From NCBI RefSeq assembly GCF_937875265.1, contig NZ_CALLXM010000178.1, positions 1 to 17,160 of the forward strand: DNA of 17,160 bases. Direction: 5' to 3'. The notes under the pieces were generated by a model. That model worked only from the letters and a program-made list of their open reading frames with translations, had not been told where the DNA came from and searched no databases. Positions 7,662 to 15,038 of the stretch are shown one piece after another (position 1 is the first letter of the stretch; each line of letters begins with the position of its first letter). The position numbers and the translations under genes were made by a program. The stretch comes from an uncultured Acetobacter sp. (GTDB lineage Bacteria; Pseudomonadota; Alphaproteobacteria; Acetobacterales; Acetobacteraceae).

Positions 7662-8504
7662 TCATGTCCAGGAAGGGATGATGGCGCCATGATAGATTTC
7701 GATCAGCTTAGCGCGGACATTGGGTTGCTGAAACGCTCTTACCAAAGGCTGGACCCAGGGTGCATGAGCATGATCTTCGTTTACAGCGATAAAATTAATA
7801 TACGGATTATTTTCCATACTTTCTCGGGCAAGAAGCTCTTTTTTTAAGTCAATTCCGGCTTTGTAGGCCCATTCAGTGATGACTACACCGGCATCCAGGT
7901 CGGAAAGTGAGCGCGCCAGAATGGGGTCGTCTAGTTCTTTGATTGTCAGGTTTTTTGGATTTTCAGCAATATCAAGCGCTGTGGGCATTTCGCCCGCTCC
8001 TGAAGCTATTTTCAAAAGACCTAGTGACTGAAGAAGTTTCAGAGCTCGGCCCTCATTTGTCGGATCCGCCGGGACCCCGATTGTTGCGCCTTCAGGAAGA
8101 GAGGAAACGCTCTTCCATTTATTTGAATAAAATCCGATTGGTGCAAAATAGGTATTTCCTGCCGGAACAATATGCGACCCTAGGGCTGTGTTCTGGGCAT
8201 GAAGGTAGGGGCCATGCTGAAACGCATTTGCGTCAAGATCTCCTGCAGCCAGAGCAGCATCAATGGGGCTTCCTTCAGAGAAGGTTACGACATCGATTGT
8301 CAGGCCTGCCAGAAGGGCATTTTCCTGAACGATACGCCAGATATCTTCGTCTTCCCCAGACAGAATTCCAACCCGTATAGGGCGTGATTCTGCTCTGGCG
8401 GAGACCATGGCGGCAGGCATGGTAGCCAGAAGAGCAAGTATGTGACGCCGACTGAAAAGGGACTTCAATAGGGGGGAGGGGCTCATTTTTTTGGTATCAC
8501 GCAT
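7662..8504 (-). CDS. metQ: MetQ/NlpA-family ABC transporter substrate-binding protein
   Basis: A 280-residue periplasmic binding protein of the NlpA (PF03180) family, the solute-binding part of MetNI-type methionine importers. From ATG 8504 the N-terminus is MRDTKK..., then 'FSRRHILALLA' (17-27), a hydrophobic stretch and a cut site near SARA|ES (38/39). The mature part shows 'IRVGILSGEDEDIWRIVQENA', a 'DANAFQHGPYL' segment matching the 'D.N.FQH..YL' motif of MetQ proteins, and 'IGVPADPTNEGRALKLLQ' typical of the family. It lacks a lipobox cysteine, unlike E. coli MetQ, and the twin Arg resembles a Tat motif. The start was chosen because AAGG precedes it and it overlaps the oxygenase stop by only 8 bp; an upstream in-frame ATG at 8543 would extend 47 bp into the oxygenase gene. 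The ATPase and permease partners are in the divergent operon. The ligand could be methionine or a relative. Confidence 0.88.
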   Translation of the reverse strand: MRDTKKMSPSPLLKSLFSRRHILALLATMPAAMVSARAESRPIRVGILSGEDEDIWRIVQENALLAGLTIDVVTFSEGSPIDAALAAGDLDANAFQHGPYLHAQNTALGSHIVPAGNTYFAPIGFYSNKWKSVSSLPEGATIGVPADPTNEGRALKLLQSLGLLKIASGAGEMPTALDIAENPKNLTIKELDDPILARSLSDLDAGVVITEWAYKAGIDLKKELLARESMENNPYINFIAVNEDHAHAPWVQPLVRAFQQPNVRAKLIEIYHGAIIPSWT

Positions 8505-9540
8505 GATAAAGAACCTTGGACGGTGCGGGGGGCAGTAGATCACTGTGGTGGCGGGCTGCTACGTCAGGATGAGAACGTAGGCGCCCTTTCAGAGTGTTTT
8601 GCCCAATCTGCGAGAAAAGTGGATTTTCCGGATCCTGTGTAACGCCACCGGTGGCGTTAACGAGCGCTTCTGGCAAAGACAGGACTGGCATAGTGCTATC
8701 CAGTTGTGCACCGAGAAAGAAAGCGGCAGAGAGTCTGTCATGTCCTGATTTCGGGCTGATCACACGATGGACTGCTGCTTTGAAATATCCATTTGTAGCG
8801 ACTTCAAGTAATTCACCGACATTGACAATGAATGTGCCGGGCCGAGGGGCGGCTTTAAGCCAGAGACCACTCGCCAACTCCACTTCAAGGCCACCCTGGT
8901 TGTCCTGAAGAATGAGAGACAGGAGATCGCTGTCTTTATGAGGGCCAACACCTTGACCTCCTCCGTCGTCGCAATTGCCGGGATAATGAATTAGCTTCAG
9001 CAGTTGGTAAGGTGAGTCACTGACAACGGGATGGAAGGCTGTTGAGCTCTGACTCAGGGAGAGTGACAGTGCTTCCAGAAGGCGTTTCAGTACATTCAGG
9101 GCTTGCTCTTGCCACGCCAGAACGGTTGCTTTGAAATCCGGGAGGCTCGAAGGCCATTGATTGGGGCCATGAAGGCGTAGATAGGCTGGTTTATCAGTCA
9201 GGTTCGAAACGGCCTGCTTTTCAGCCCCGATATCAATTTGTTCGCGCCAGTCCTGTTTGCCGCGGGTCACTTCCAGCCCGGCATGATTGTAGCCTCGAAA
9301 ATGTGGAGAGTGGATCATTGAAATCTGCTCTTTTTGCCCGAACGGCAGGGAAAAGAACTGATCCGCTTCACGCAAAAGGTTCGCGCTGAGTGATGGCGCA
9401 ATCTGATGGCCCTTCAGATAAAAAAATCCGTATTCGTGCGCAGCAGTCCGCAAAGAGTCCAGAAAAATATCGTTAGGAGGCTCTCGATCTTTCCAGAGTG
9501 AAAGATCAACTGTGGGGAGAGAAAAAGCATTCTGCGTCAT
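8497..9540 (-). CDS. Isopenicillin-N-synthase-like Fe(II)/2-oxoglutarate-dependent oxygenase
   Basis: A 347-residue non-haem iron oxygenase. The N-terminal DIOX_N region (residues 8-115) has 'LPTVDLSLW', 'AAHEYGFFYLKGH' and 'HFRGYNHAGLE'. The C-terminal double-stranded beta-helix carries the facial triad: H201 and D203 in 'GVGPHKDSDLLSLILQD' and H258 in 'KAAVHRVISP', with R269 in 'DRLSAAFFLG' as the 2-oxoglutarate or substrate carboxylate ligand. All key residues are present, so it should be active and cytosolic. It is not of the TauD sulfonate-dioxygenase fold family. It is co-transcribed with metQ (8-bp overlap) and divergent from a TonB receptor-metN-metI operon, which suggests it oxidises the compound those proteins import. 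ATG 9540 was preferred over an upstream TTG at 9582 because homologues start near 'LPTVDLS'. The substrate is unknown; an organosulfur compound is an inference. Confidence 0.87.
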   Translation of the reverse strand: MTQNAFSLPTVDLSLWKDREPPNDIFLDSLRTAAHEYGFFYLKGHQIAPSLSANLLREADQFFSLPFGQKEQISMIHSPHFRGYNHAGLEVTRGKQDWREQIDIGAEKQAVSNLTDKPAYLRLHGPNQWPSSLPDFKATVLAWQEQALNVLKRLLEALSLSLSQSSTAFHPVVSDSPYQLLKLIHYPGNCDDGGGQGVGPHKDSDLLSLILQDNQGGLEVELASGLWLKAAPRPGTFIVNVGELLEVATNGYFKAAVHRVISPKSGHDRLSAAFFLGAQLDSTMPVLSLPEALVNATGGVTQDPENPLFSQIGQNTLKGRLRSHPDVAARHHSDLLPPAPSKVLYHA

Positions 9541-9708
9541 AAGACTGACTACTTTCGCCGGCTGATTTGAAACTGGTCTCAAGACTCTGAGTGAGGCAAT
9601 TTCACATCATAATTTGATTTTTCTATAAAATCCACACCAAGAAAGTTTATTGACTCAATTAACTATGCAAAATAAGTGAAATGTACATGTTGTGCAGAAA
9701 GAACTAAA
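9541..9708. promoter_or_regulatory. Divergent promoter region with palindrome ATTGACTCAAT
   Basis: These 168 bp separate the oxygenase-metQ operon from the receptor-metN-metI operon and must hold both promoters. The stretch is A+T-rich at 9600-9675. An 11-bp palindrome with a single central base, ATTGA-C-TCAAT, lies at 9649-9659 and overlaps a TTGACT hexamer that could serve as a rightward -35, though the -10 candidate (TAAGTG after 17 bp) is poor. Poor sigma-70 matches would fit activator-dependent promoters. The palindrome is seen directly; the operator role is inferred. Confidence 0.4.
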
Positions 9709-12165
9709 ATGCGTAGTGGATATGTTGTGGCGCCGCTTCTTATCGGACTTTCATTTTCTGTTGCTATGGCGGCCGAAAATAACAGTAGTCAGGAAAATTC
9801 TGACAAGAAGGATCCATCCCGTAAGGAGGTCATTGCCAGAAAGGCAGTTCGCTCCGTCAAGTCTGAGCGCTCACTATCTGACGAGCCTGAGCAGGTGATC
9901 GTTACAGGTACGCGTGACCCTTCCCAGACTGCAGCGAGGAGTGTCAGTCCGATAACGATTATTGGCGGCAACCAGCTTCGATCTACGGGTATGACGGATA
10001 TCAGGGAAGCACTCGTTCAGCTTTCTCCTTCCATCAGCCGCGAGGTTAACGGCTCAGATCAGGGTTCTGTTATTGATGCATTGAGCCTTCGTGGTTTGAA
10101 TGCTGATCAGACGCTGGTTCTGATAAATGGGAAACGGCGGCATACCACCGCAGCTATTGCGGTGGATGCTTCTTCTCAACAGGGCACGACCCCTGTTGAC
10201 CTTGATATGCTGCCAATTTCAGCCATCGATCATATTGAGATTCTGCAGGATGGCGCTGCTGCTCAATATGGTTCTGATGCCATTGCGGGCGTTATTAACG
10301 TCATCCTGAAATCAAACGATCATGGGGTGCATATGCAGGCCACGAACGGGGGATATGCTGCGGGGGATGGTTTTACGACAGGTGAAAACCTGAATGCGGG
10401 CTTCAAGCTGGGGAAGCGCGGCTATGCTAATGTCAGCGCGGAATTCAAGCATCAGGACCGGACACAGAGAACCGGAATTGATCCTCGAACCGGACAAAAC
10501 AATAATCTTGCAACGGGGCAGCCACAGGTTACGCGGGAATCAATAGAAACAAATTTTGGGTATCATCTGACAGATCGCGTTGAGCTGTATGGTTTTGGAA
10601 CGTTCACGCATCGGGATGCTGAACGTTGGGCGTTTCTGCGTGCACCAAGCACGACCGCTGCCGATGGACTTTCGGGAATGTATCCGAATGGGTTTGAACC
10701 CGTCGAGACAATGCCCGAAAATGATTACGGCTTCACGCTGGGGTTCCGTGGAAAAAAACTTTATGGCTTTGACTGGGATATCAGCTCCACAATTGGCGGA
10801 GACCACGACACCCTGGCAGATTACAATTCTGCAAATGCAGACGCCTACAAAGAAACCGGGTATTCGCCATCACGTTTCTACCTGGGAAATTATTCCAATC
10901 AGCAGTGGACAAACAATCTCGATATTAGAAGAGGGGTGGACCTTCCTTTCCTTTACAGCCCACTGAATATTGCGTTCGGTGGAGAATATCGTCGGGATAC
11001 ATATTCGATCGGCGCAGGAGAACCTCTCTCATATTACCTGAGCGGAGCTCAGGGGTATCAGGGAGAGACACCTCAAGATGCCGTTAATGCCGCCAGGCAT
11101 GTGGCTGCGGGTTATGTCGATTTTTCCACCCAGATTGTCGAGCACTGGAGGGTCGATCTCGCTGGTCGGTTCGAGCATTATAATGATGTCGGAAATGCAC
11201 GAACGGGAAAATTTTCTACCCGGTATGATGTTAATAAATATCTCGGCTTCCGCGGGACAGCCAGTACCGGCTTCCGGGCACCCACCCTTGCAGAAGAGAA
11301 TTTTGCGGCGTTCATTTCCAGCCCCAATTATGCCACGGGGCAGATTGCAGCCAACTCCGCCGCAGCGCGTGAGTTGGGCTCTCCAGGCCTGCATCCTGAA
11401 ACATCTACGAACTTCAGTGTTGGAATGATCCTGAATCCGCTTCCGCGCCTTCATATCAATGTTGATGGTTATACGATTTACATCAAACATCGCATTGTGG
11501 ACGGGGGATACGCCTCTGGAGCAAGTGCCGTAGCAGCTTATTCAGCAGCAGGTGTGGATACCTCCGGTTTTGCTGGTGATGAATCTGCCGTAAGTACAAA
11601 TTATTTTACGAATGGTGCGAATACACGTACGACTGGACTTGATATTACAGCCCGATACTCAAGTGATTTTGGTCGATATGGTAAGGTGGATTGGGATGCC
11701 GCAGTTAATTTTAACCATACAGATGTAAAAGATATTGCCCGGACAGCAAATGGCAGTCTTGTTCTGAATGCGCAGCAGATCAGCCTTATGTCGACTGAAA
11801 ATCCGTCTAACAAGCTTATTTTTGGTGGAGACTGGCATCTGGGTAAGTGGAATGTGGCGGTGCATGAAATCCGCTACGGTCACACAACATCGGATCTGAC
11901 ATTTGTCTCTGGAGCAAATGCTTTTTCAACAACGAGTTTCTATCATCAAATAAATCGACCCCGCTTCGTAACTAATCTCGAAGTCGGCTATCAGGTAAGA
12001 CCAGAGCTTCATCTGGCACTGGGCGGGAACAATGTTGGTAATGCACATCCAAGCCGCGTGCCATCTTTTACAGCAGACTATAATAATAATCTTTATGACA
12101 CGTTGAGCCAGCAACTCTCTGAAGAAGGCGGCTTTTATTATCTCCGTGTTGACGTGACGTTATGA
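9709..12165 (+). CDS. TonB-dependent outer-membrane receptor
   Basis: An 818-residue TonB-dependent receptor, which imports scarce nutrients across the outer membrane using energy passed on by TonB-ExbBD. The signal peptide is MRSGYVVAPLLIGLSFSVAMA (split; cut near residue 21). A TonB-box-like 'PEQVIVTGTR' lies at 60-69. The plug domain follows with 'DIREALVQLSPSI', 'SLRGLNADQTLVLINGKRR' and 'EILQDGAAAQYGSDAIAGVINVIL', all standard plug motifs. The C-terminal barrel contains 'YLGFRGTASTGFRAPTLAEENF' (split) and ends 'FYYLRVDVTL'. ATG 9709 was chosen because the signal peptide then begins properly; the GTG at 9676 would prefix a Cys-rich stretch (KCTCCAERTK). No siderophore-synthesis or haem genes are nearby. 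Instead metN and metI follow after 27 bp, so an organosulfur or amino-acid-like ligand is more likely than iron (inference). Confidence 0.92.
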   Translation: MRSGYVVAPLLIGLSFSVAMAAENNSSQENSDKKDPSRKEVIARKAVRSVKSERSLSDEPEQVIVTGTRDPSQTAARSVSPITIIGGNQLRSTGMTDIREALVQLSPSISREVNGSDQGSVIDALSLRGLNADQTLVLINGKRRHTTAAIAVDASSQQGTTPVDLDMLPISAIDHIEILQDGAAAQYGSDAIAGVINVILKSNDHGVHMQATNGGYAAGDGFTTGENLNAGFKLGKRGYANVSAEFKHQDRTQRTGIDPRTGQNNNLATGQPQVTRESIETNFGYHLTDRVELYGFGTFTHRDAERWAFLRAPSTTAADGLSGMYPNGFEPVETMPENDYGFTLGFRGKKLYGFDWDISSTIGGDHDTLADYNSANADAYKETGYSPSRFYLGNYSNQQWTNNLDIRRGVDLPFLYSPLNIAFGGEYRRDTYSIGAGEPLSYYLSGAQGYQGETPQDAVNAARHVAAGYVDFSTQIVEHWRVDLAGRFEHYNDVGNARTGKFSTRYDVNKYLGFRGTASTGFRAPTLAEENFAAFISSPNYATGQIAANSAAARELGSPGLHPETSTNFSVGMILNPLPRLHINVDGYTIYIKHRIVDGGYASGASAVAAYSAAGVDTSGFAGDESAVSTNYFTNGANTRTTGLDITARYSSDFGRYGKVDWDAAVNFNHTDVKDIARTANGSLVLNAQQISLMSTENPSNKLIFGGDWHLGKWNVAVHEIRYGHTTSDLTFVSGANAFSTTSFYHQINRPRFVTNLEVGYQVRPELHLALGGNNVGNAHPSRVPSFTADYNNNLYDTLSQQLSEEGGFYYLRVDVTL

Positions 12166-12192
12166 GAGGCCAGAATTATTCAGAAATATCTT

Positions 12193-13236
12193 ATGGCTGA
12201 CAGATCAATGAGCATGTTGACGGTTAAAAACCTCTGCAAGACGTTTGATGGACGGCCTGTACTGGAGGATATCAGTTTTTCAATTCAGGCCGGCGAAATC
12301 GTCGGGATTATTGGCCGCTCAGGTGCAGGGAAAACGACGTTGCTACGCTGCCTGAACGGGGTAGAAGGTCTTGATTCAGGTTGTGTTGCAATTGAAGGCA
12401 GAGAGCTTGGAAAACTGAAAGACAAAGAGCTTCTGGCTCTCAGGCGGCGTATTGGCCTCGTTTTTCAGAACTTTAACCTGCTTCAGTCCCGAACTGTGTA
12501 TGGAAACATTTTATTAGCCCTTGAAATTGCAGGTATCCCCAAAGCGCAGAGACATAAGCGAATACAGGAACTGGTTGCTCTGGTCGGGCTTGATGGTCAT
12601 GACATGAAGTATCCCGCGCAACTCTCTGGAGGGCAAAAACAGAGAGTTGGTATTGCAAGGGCACTTGCGGCAAATCCAGCCGTTTTGCTATGCGACGAAG
12701 CTACTTCTGCGCTGGACCCTGAAACCACATTTTCCATTCTGGGCTTACTGAGAACAATCAATCAAAAATTTGGTCTGACGATTATTCTCATCACGCATGA
12801 AATGGATGTCATCCGGCAGCTTGCTCATCGTGTCATTGTTCTTGATCAGGGGCATATTGTAGAAGATGCTTCCAAAGAGGACCTTATTAGGGGGCAAGGC
12901 CGTCATGAGTTGACACGCGCCTTTTTGAAAGAAGAACAAAAGGGACTTCCTGAGCGAATAAAAATATTGATTCAAAAGGATAAAATTCCTGAAGGATTAC
13001 CCGTTCTTAAATTCACAATATCAGGAGAGAAGTTATATAATCCGCTAATTTCTGAACTTCAGAAATATTTTGGGATATCGGCATCAATATTGCATGCAAG
13101 TCGTGATGAGTGTTCTCAAGTGAAGAAAATTACCCAAATTGTAATCCTGTCTCGAGAAGACAAAGCTGCCATGGACTGGCTTTTGAAAACCGTTGGTGAA
13201 CTGGAGGTGCTTGGTTATGTCTCACCAGGTATTTGA
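12193..13236 (+). CDS. metN: MetN-type methionine ABC transporter ATP-binding protein with NIL domain
   Basis: A 347-residue ATPase of the MetNI importer. Visible motifs are Walker A 'GRSGAGKTT' (41-49), Q-loop 'VFQNFNLL', signature 'LSGGQKQR' (144-151), Walker B 'VLLCDEATSALD' (164-175) and the H-loop His202 in 'ITHEM'. After about residue 265 comes a C-terminal domain ('PVLKFTISGEKLYNPLISEL' region to the end) fitting the NIL/ACT-like fold that, in E. coli MetN, binds methionine and inhibits transport when the cell is replete. Its presence suggests feedback by cytosolic methionine or a related compound. The ATG at 12193 has no strong Shine-Dalgarno, and ATG 12208 or 12214 are alternatives. 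The gene lies 27 bp after the receptor and overlaps metI by 20 bp. The matching binding protein is encoded on the opposite strand behind the oxygenase gene. Confidence 0.92.
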   Translation: MADRSMSMLTVKNLCKTFDGRPVLEDISFSIQAGEIVGIIGRSGAGKTTLLRCLNGVEGLDSGCVAIEGRELGKLKDKELLALRRRIGLVFQNFNLLQSRTVYGNILLALEIAGIPKAQRHKRIQELVALVGLDGHDMKYPAQLSGGQKQRVGIARALAANPAVLLCDEATSALDPETTFSILGLLRTINQKFGLTIILITHEMDVIRQLAHRVIVLDQGHIVEDASKEDLIRGQGRHELTRAFLKEEQKGLPERIKILIQKDKIPEGLPVLKFTISGEKLYNPLISELQKYFGISASILHASRDECSQVKKITQIVILSREDKAAMDWLLKTVGELEVLGYVSPGI

Positions 13237-13915
13237 TATGTTTTTAAAAGCGACATTGGCGACATTGGAAATGGTTCTATCATCTGCTGTTATTGCTGTG
13301 GCGTTCGGTCTGCCGCTTGCAATTCTTCTAACGGTTACTGCTCCCGGAGGGCTATGGCCGTTTCCGGTTATCCGGAAAGGGCTTGGTTTTATCATTGATT
13401 TAACCAGAGCTGTGCCGTTTATTATTCTTCTTGTGTTAGTTATTCCCGTTACCCGTTTTCTGGTTGGAACGTCCCTTGGGACGGCAGCTGCGATCGTGCC
13501 AATTTCTATTACGGCAATTCCTTATTTCGCACGCATTGCAGAAGTTTCTCTGAAAGAGGTAGATCCGTCATTAATTGAATCTGTACGTGCCATGGGGGGA
13601 ACACGGGCAAAGGTCATATGGTCTGTCCTGTTGCCAGAAGCCTTTCCGGGATTGGTAACGGGTGTGACGGTCACACTGGTAACGCTCATCAGCGCATCTG
13701 CCATGGCAGGTGTCGTCGGGGCAGGAGGGCTTGGTGATCTTGCTATCCGGTATGGATATCAGCGGTTCAACACAGTCATGATGCTTTGGGTTGTTGGTAT
13801 TCTTGTTATTTTAACAGTTATTTTTCAGATTTTAGGAAATTTTATTCATAATATTTTTCAGAATAAAAACTCTGTTTTTCTCTCAATTATCAAGCGAGCA
13901 GTACGCTCTACATAA
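13217..13915 (+). CDS. metI: MetI-type methionine ABC transporter permease
   Basis: A 232-residue inner-membrane permease with five predicted spans, matching MetI. The N-terminal helix starts at 'MFLKATLATLEMVLSS', followed by 'IIDLTRAVPFIILLV'. The cytoplasmic coupling (EAA-type) loop is 'VDPSLIESVRAMGGTRAKVIW', which docks onto MetN, and 'ISASAMAGVVGAGGLGDLAIRYGYQRF' (split) is the conserved family C-terminal segment. ATG 13217 was chosen because GGAGG sits nine bases upstream inside the end of metN; an in-frame TTG at 13193 would extend the protein by eight residues without such a site. The 20-bp overlap with metN implies coupled translation. The final 20 residues are basic (FLSIIKRAVRST). 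I see no intrinsic terminator after the stop. Confidence 0.92.
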   Translation: MSHQVFDMFLKATLATLEMVLSSAVIAVAFGLPLAILLTVTAPGGLWPFPVIRKGLGFIIDLTRAVPFIILLVLVIPVTRFLVGTSLGTAAAIVPISITAIPYFARIAEVSLKEVDPSLIESVRAMGGTRAKVIWSVLLPEAFPGLVTGVTVTLVTLISASAMAGVVGAGGLGDLAIRYGYQRFNTVMMLWVVGILVILTVIFQILGNFIHNIFQNKNSVFLSIIKRAVRST

Positions 13916-13968
13916 ATATTTTTCAGGCTTTACGTCAGAAGATTGGACCTGAGAAAGAGAATGCCTAA

Positions 13969-13997
13969 TTGCATCAAGAGCAGATGCACAGCATAAA
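13969..13997 (+). promoter_or_regulatory. Palindrome TGCATC-N7-GATGCA with overlapping weak promoter upstream of LysR gene
   Basis: TGCATC (13970-13975) and GATGCA (13983-13988) form a perfect 6-bp inverted repeat about 80 bp before the second LysR gene. It overlaps a possible promoter: TTGCAT (13969-13974), 17-bp spacer, CATAAA (13992-13997). This arrangement would fit repression or autoregulation by the LysR protein, but the spacing does not follow the T-N11-A rule, so the link is tentative. Confidence 0.35.
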
Positions 13998-14067
13998 AAT
14001 TATCTATTTTGACGTGGGGAAATTCTTTCCTGGGAAAGGTATCCCGTTAGTGTTTAGGGAGTTGTGA

Positions 14068-14997
14068 GTGGACTATTTTACTGCCCTACGTGTTTTTCTT
14101 CGCTCAACCCAGATCCAAAGCTTTTCTGGGGTGGCAGTTGAGCTGGGTATGGAGGTATCGACAGTCTCGCGCCATATAGGTCGTCTTGAAGCAGATTTGG
14201 GTGTTGCTCTGTTCAATCGAACAACACGCGGCCTGCACTTGACTGAAGCCGGGGCACTGCTTCAGGAACGAGCCAGCCGGATTTTGAGTGATCTTGAAAA
14301 TGCTCGCGAAGAAGTAGCATTACATAATGCTTCTCCAAGAGGCGTTTTGCGTATCAACGTTCCCAGCGCCTTTGGTCGTCTGCACATTATGCCTCATATG
14401 GCAGAGTTTCTGGCGGCCTTTCCTGAGATTTGTGTTGATGTAACGCTGACTGATACCACAGTTGATCTAATTGAAAGCGGAACTGACGTGGCGATCCGTA
14501 TTGGTGCGCTGCCTGATTCCACCTTGGTTGCAAAACGTCTTACCGGGCAATCTCGGAGACTTGTTGGTAGTCCAGAATATATCAAGCAAGCAGGTTTACC
14601 CCTAAAGCCCGAGGATTTACTGCATCATAATTGCCTATTTTTTACGGTTCAGCCCGGTAGGGCTTGGTATTATCGTCCTCTTAGAAAACCTGCAGCCTCA
14701 TTTGAAAAACTTCTGGTTTCAGGTGTCTTGAAAGCGAATGACTCTGAAGCCCTTCTTGAGGCGACGTTAAGCAATATGGGTCTTACACTTCTTCCGAACT
14801 GGTTGATTGGAAAACATTTACAGGATGAAAGGCTGATCCGGGTGCTTCCTGACTTTGAATGGGCTCTGGCGCCAGGGCCTGAGCGGGCTATATGGGCGGT
14901 TTATCCGCCCAAGAAAGTCGTACCCCCAAAAGTAAAAAGCTTCATCCAGTTTATTGCAGGACGATTTAAGGAGCCCACATATTGGGAAAAGACATGA
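14068..14997 (+). CDS. LysR-family transcriptional regulator (CrgA-type)
   Basis: A 309-residue LysR-type regulator. The winged helix-turn-helix occupies residues 1-60 (MDYFTALRVFLRSTQIQSFS, then 'MEVSTVSRHIGRLEADLG' and 'LFNRTTRGLHLTEAG'). It is followed by 'PRGVLRINVPSAFGRLHIMP' and 'VDVTLTDTTVDLIESGTDVAIRIG', the hallmark of the large CrgA-like subgroup. The effector domain continues to about residue 295. The start is a GTG with AGGGAG seven bases upstream. The gene stands between metI and the convergent dehydrogenase operon, so it may control either one; the CrgA subgroup often regulates oxidoreductase genes next to it, which favours the dehydrogenases (inference). Its stop codon lies inside the left arm of a hairpin shared with the converging gene. 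Confidence 0.9.
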   Translation: MDYFTALRVFLRSTQIQSFSGVAVELGMEVSTVSRHIGRLEADLGVALFNRTTRGLHLTEAGALLQERASRILSDLENAREEVALHNASPRGVLRINVPSAFGRLHIMPHMAEFLAAFPEICVDVTLTDTTVDLIESGTDVAIRIGALPDSTLVAKRLTGQSRRLVGSPEYIKQAGLPLKPEDLLHHNCLFFTVQPGRAWYYRPLRKPAASFEKLLVSGVLKANDSEALLEATLSNMGLTLLPNWLIGKHLQDERLIRVLPDFEWALAPGPERAIWAVYPPKKVVPPKVKSFIQFIAGRFKEPTYWEKT

Positions 14998-15024
14998 GGA
15001 TCAATGTTTAACTTTGATCCTCAT
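14994..15024. terminator. Hairpin between convergent LysR and dehydrogenase genes
   Basis: ATGAGGATCAA (14994-15004) and TTGATCCTCAT (15014-15024) form a perfect 11-bp stem with a 9-nt loop. On the minus strand it is followed by GTCTTTTCC, a short T-run, so it probably ends the dehydrogenase transcript. On the plus strand no T-run follows. The left arm includes the TGA stop of the LysR gene. Confidence 0.65.
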
Positions 15025-15038
15025 TCAGTAGGTTACTG

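Noticed and set aside
8505..8543. Upstream start for metQ
   Set aside because: It would overlap the oxygenase gene by 47 bp and place a Cys/Pro-rich stretch before the signal peptide; ATG 8504 has a better ribosome site.
8497..9540. Oxygenase as TauD-type taurine dioxygenase
   Set aside because: The HKD...H arrangement with a DIOX_N region and 'GPHKDSDLL' fits the isopenicillin-N-synthase-like family, not TauD.
9676..9708. GTG start for the TonB receptor
   Set aside because: It adds KCTCCAERTK before the signal peptide; ATG 9709 gives a normal leader.
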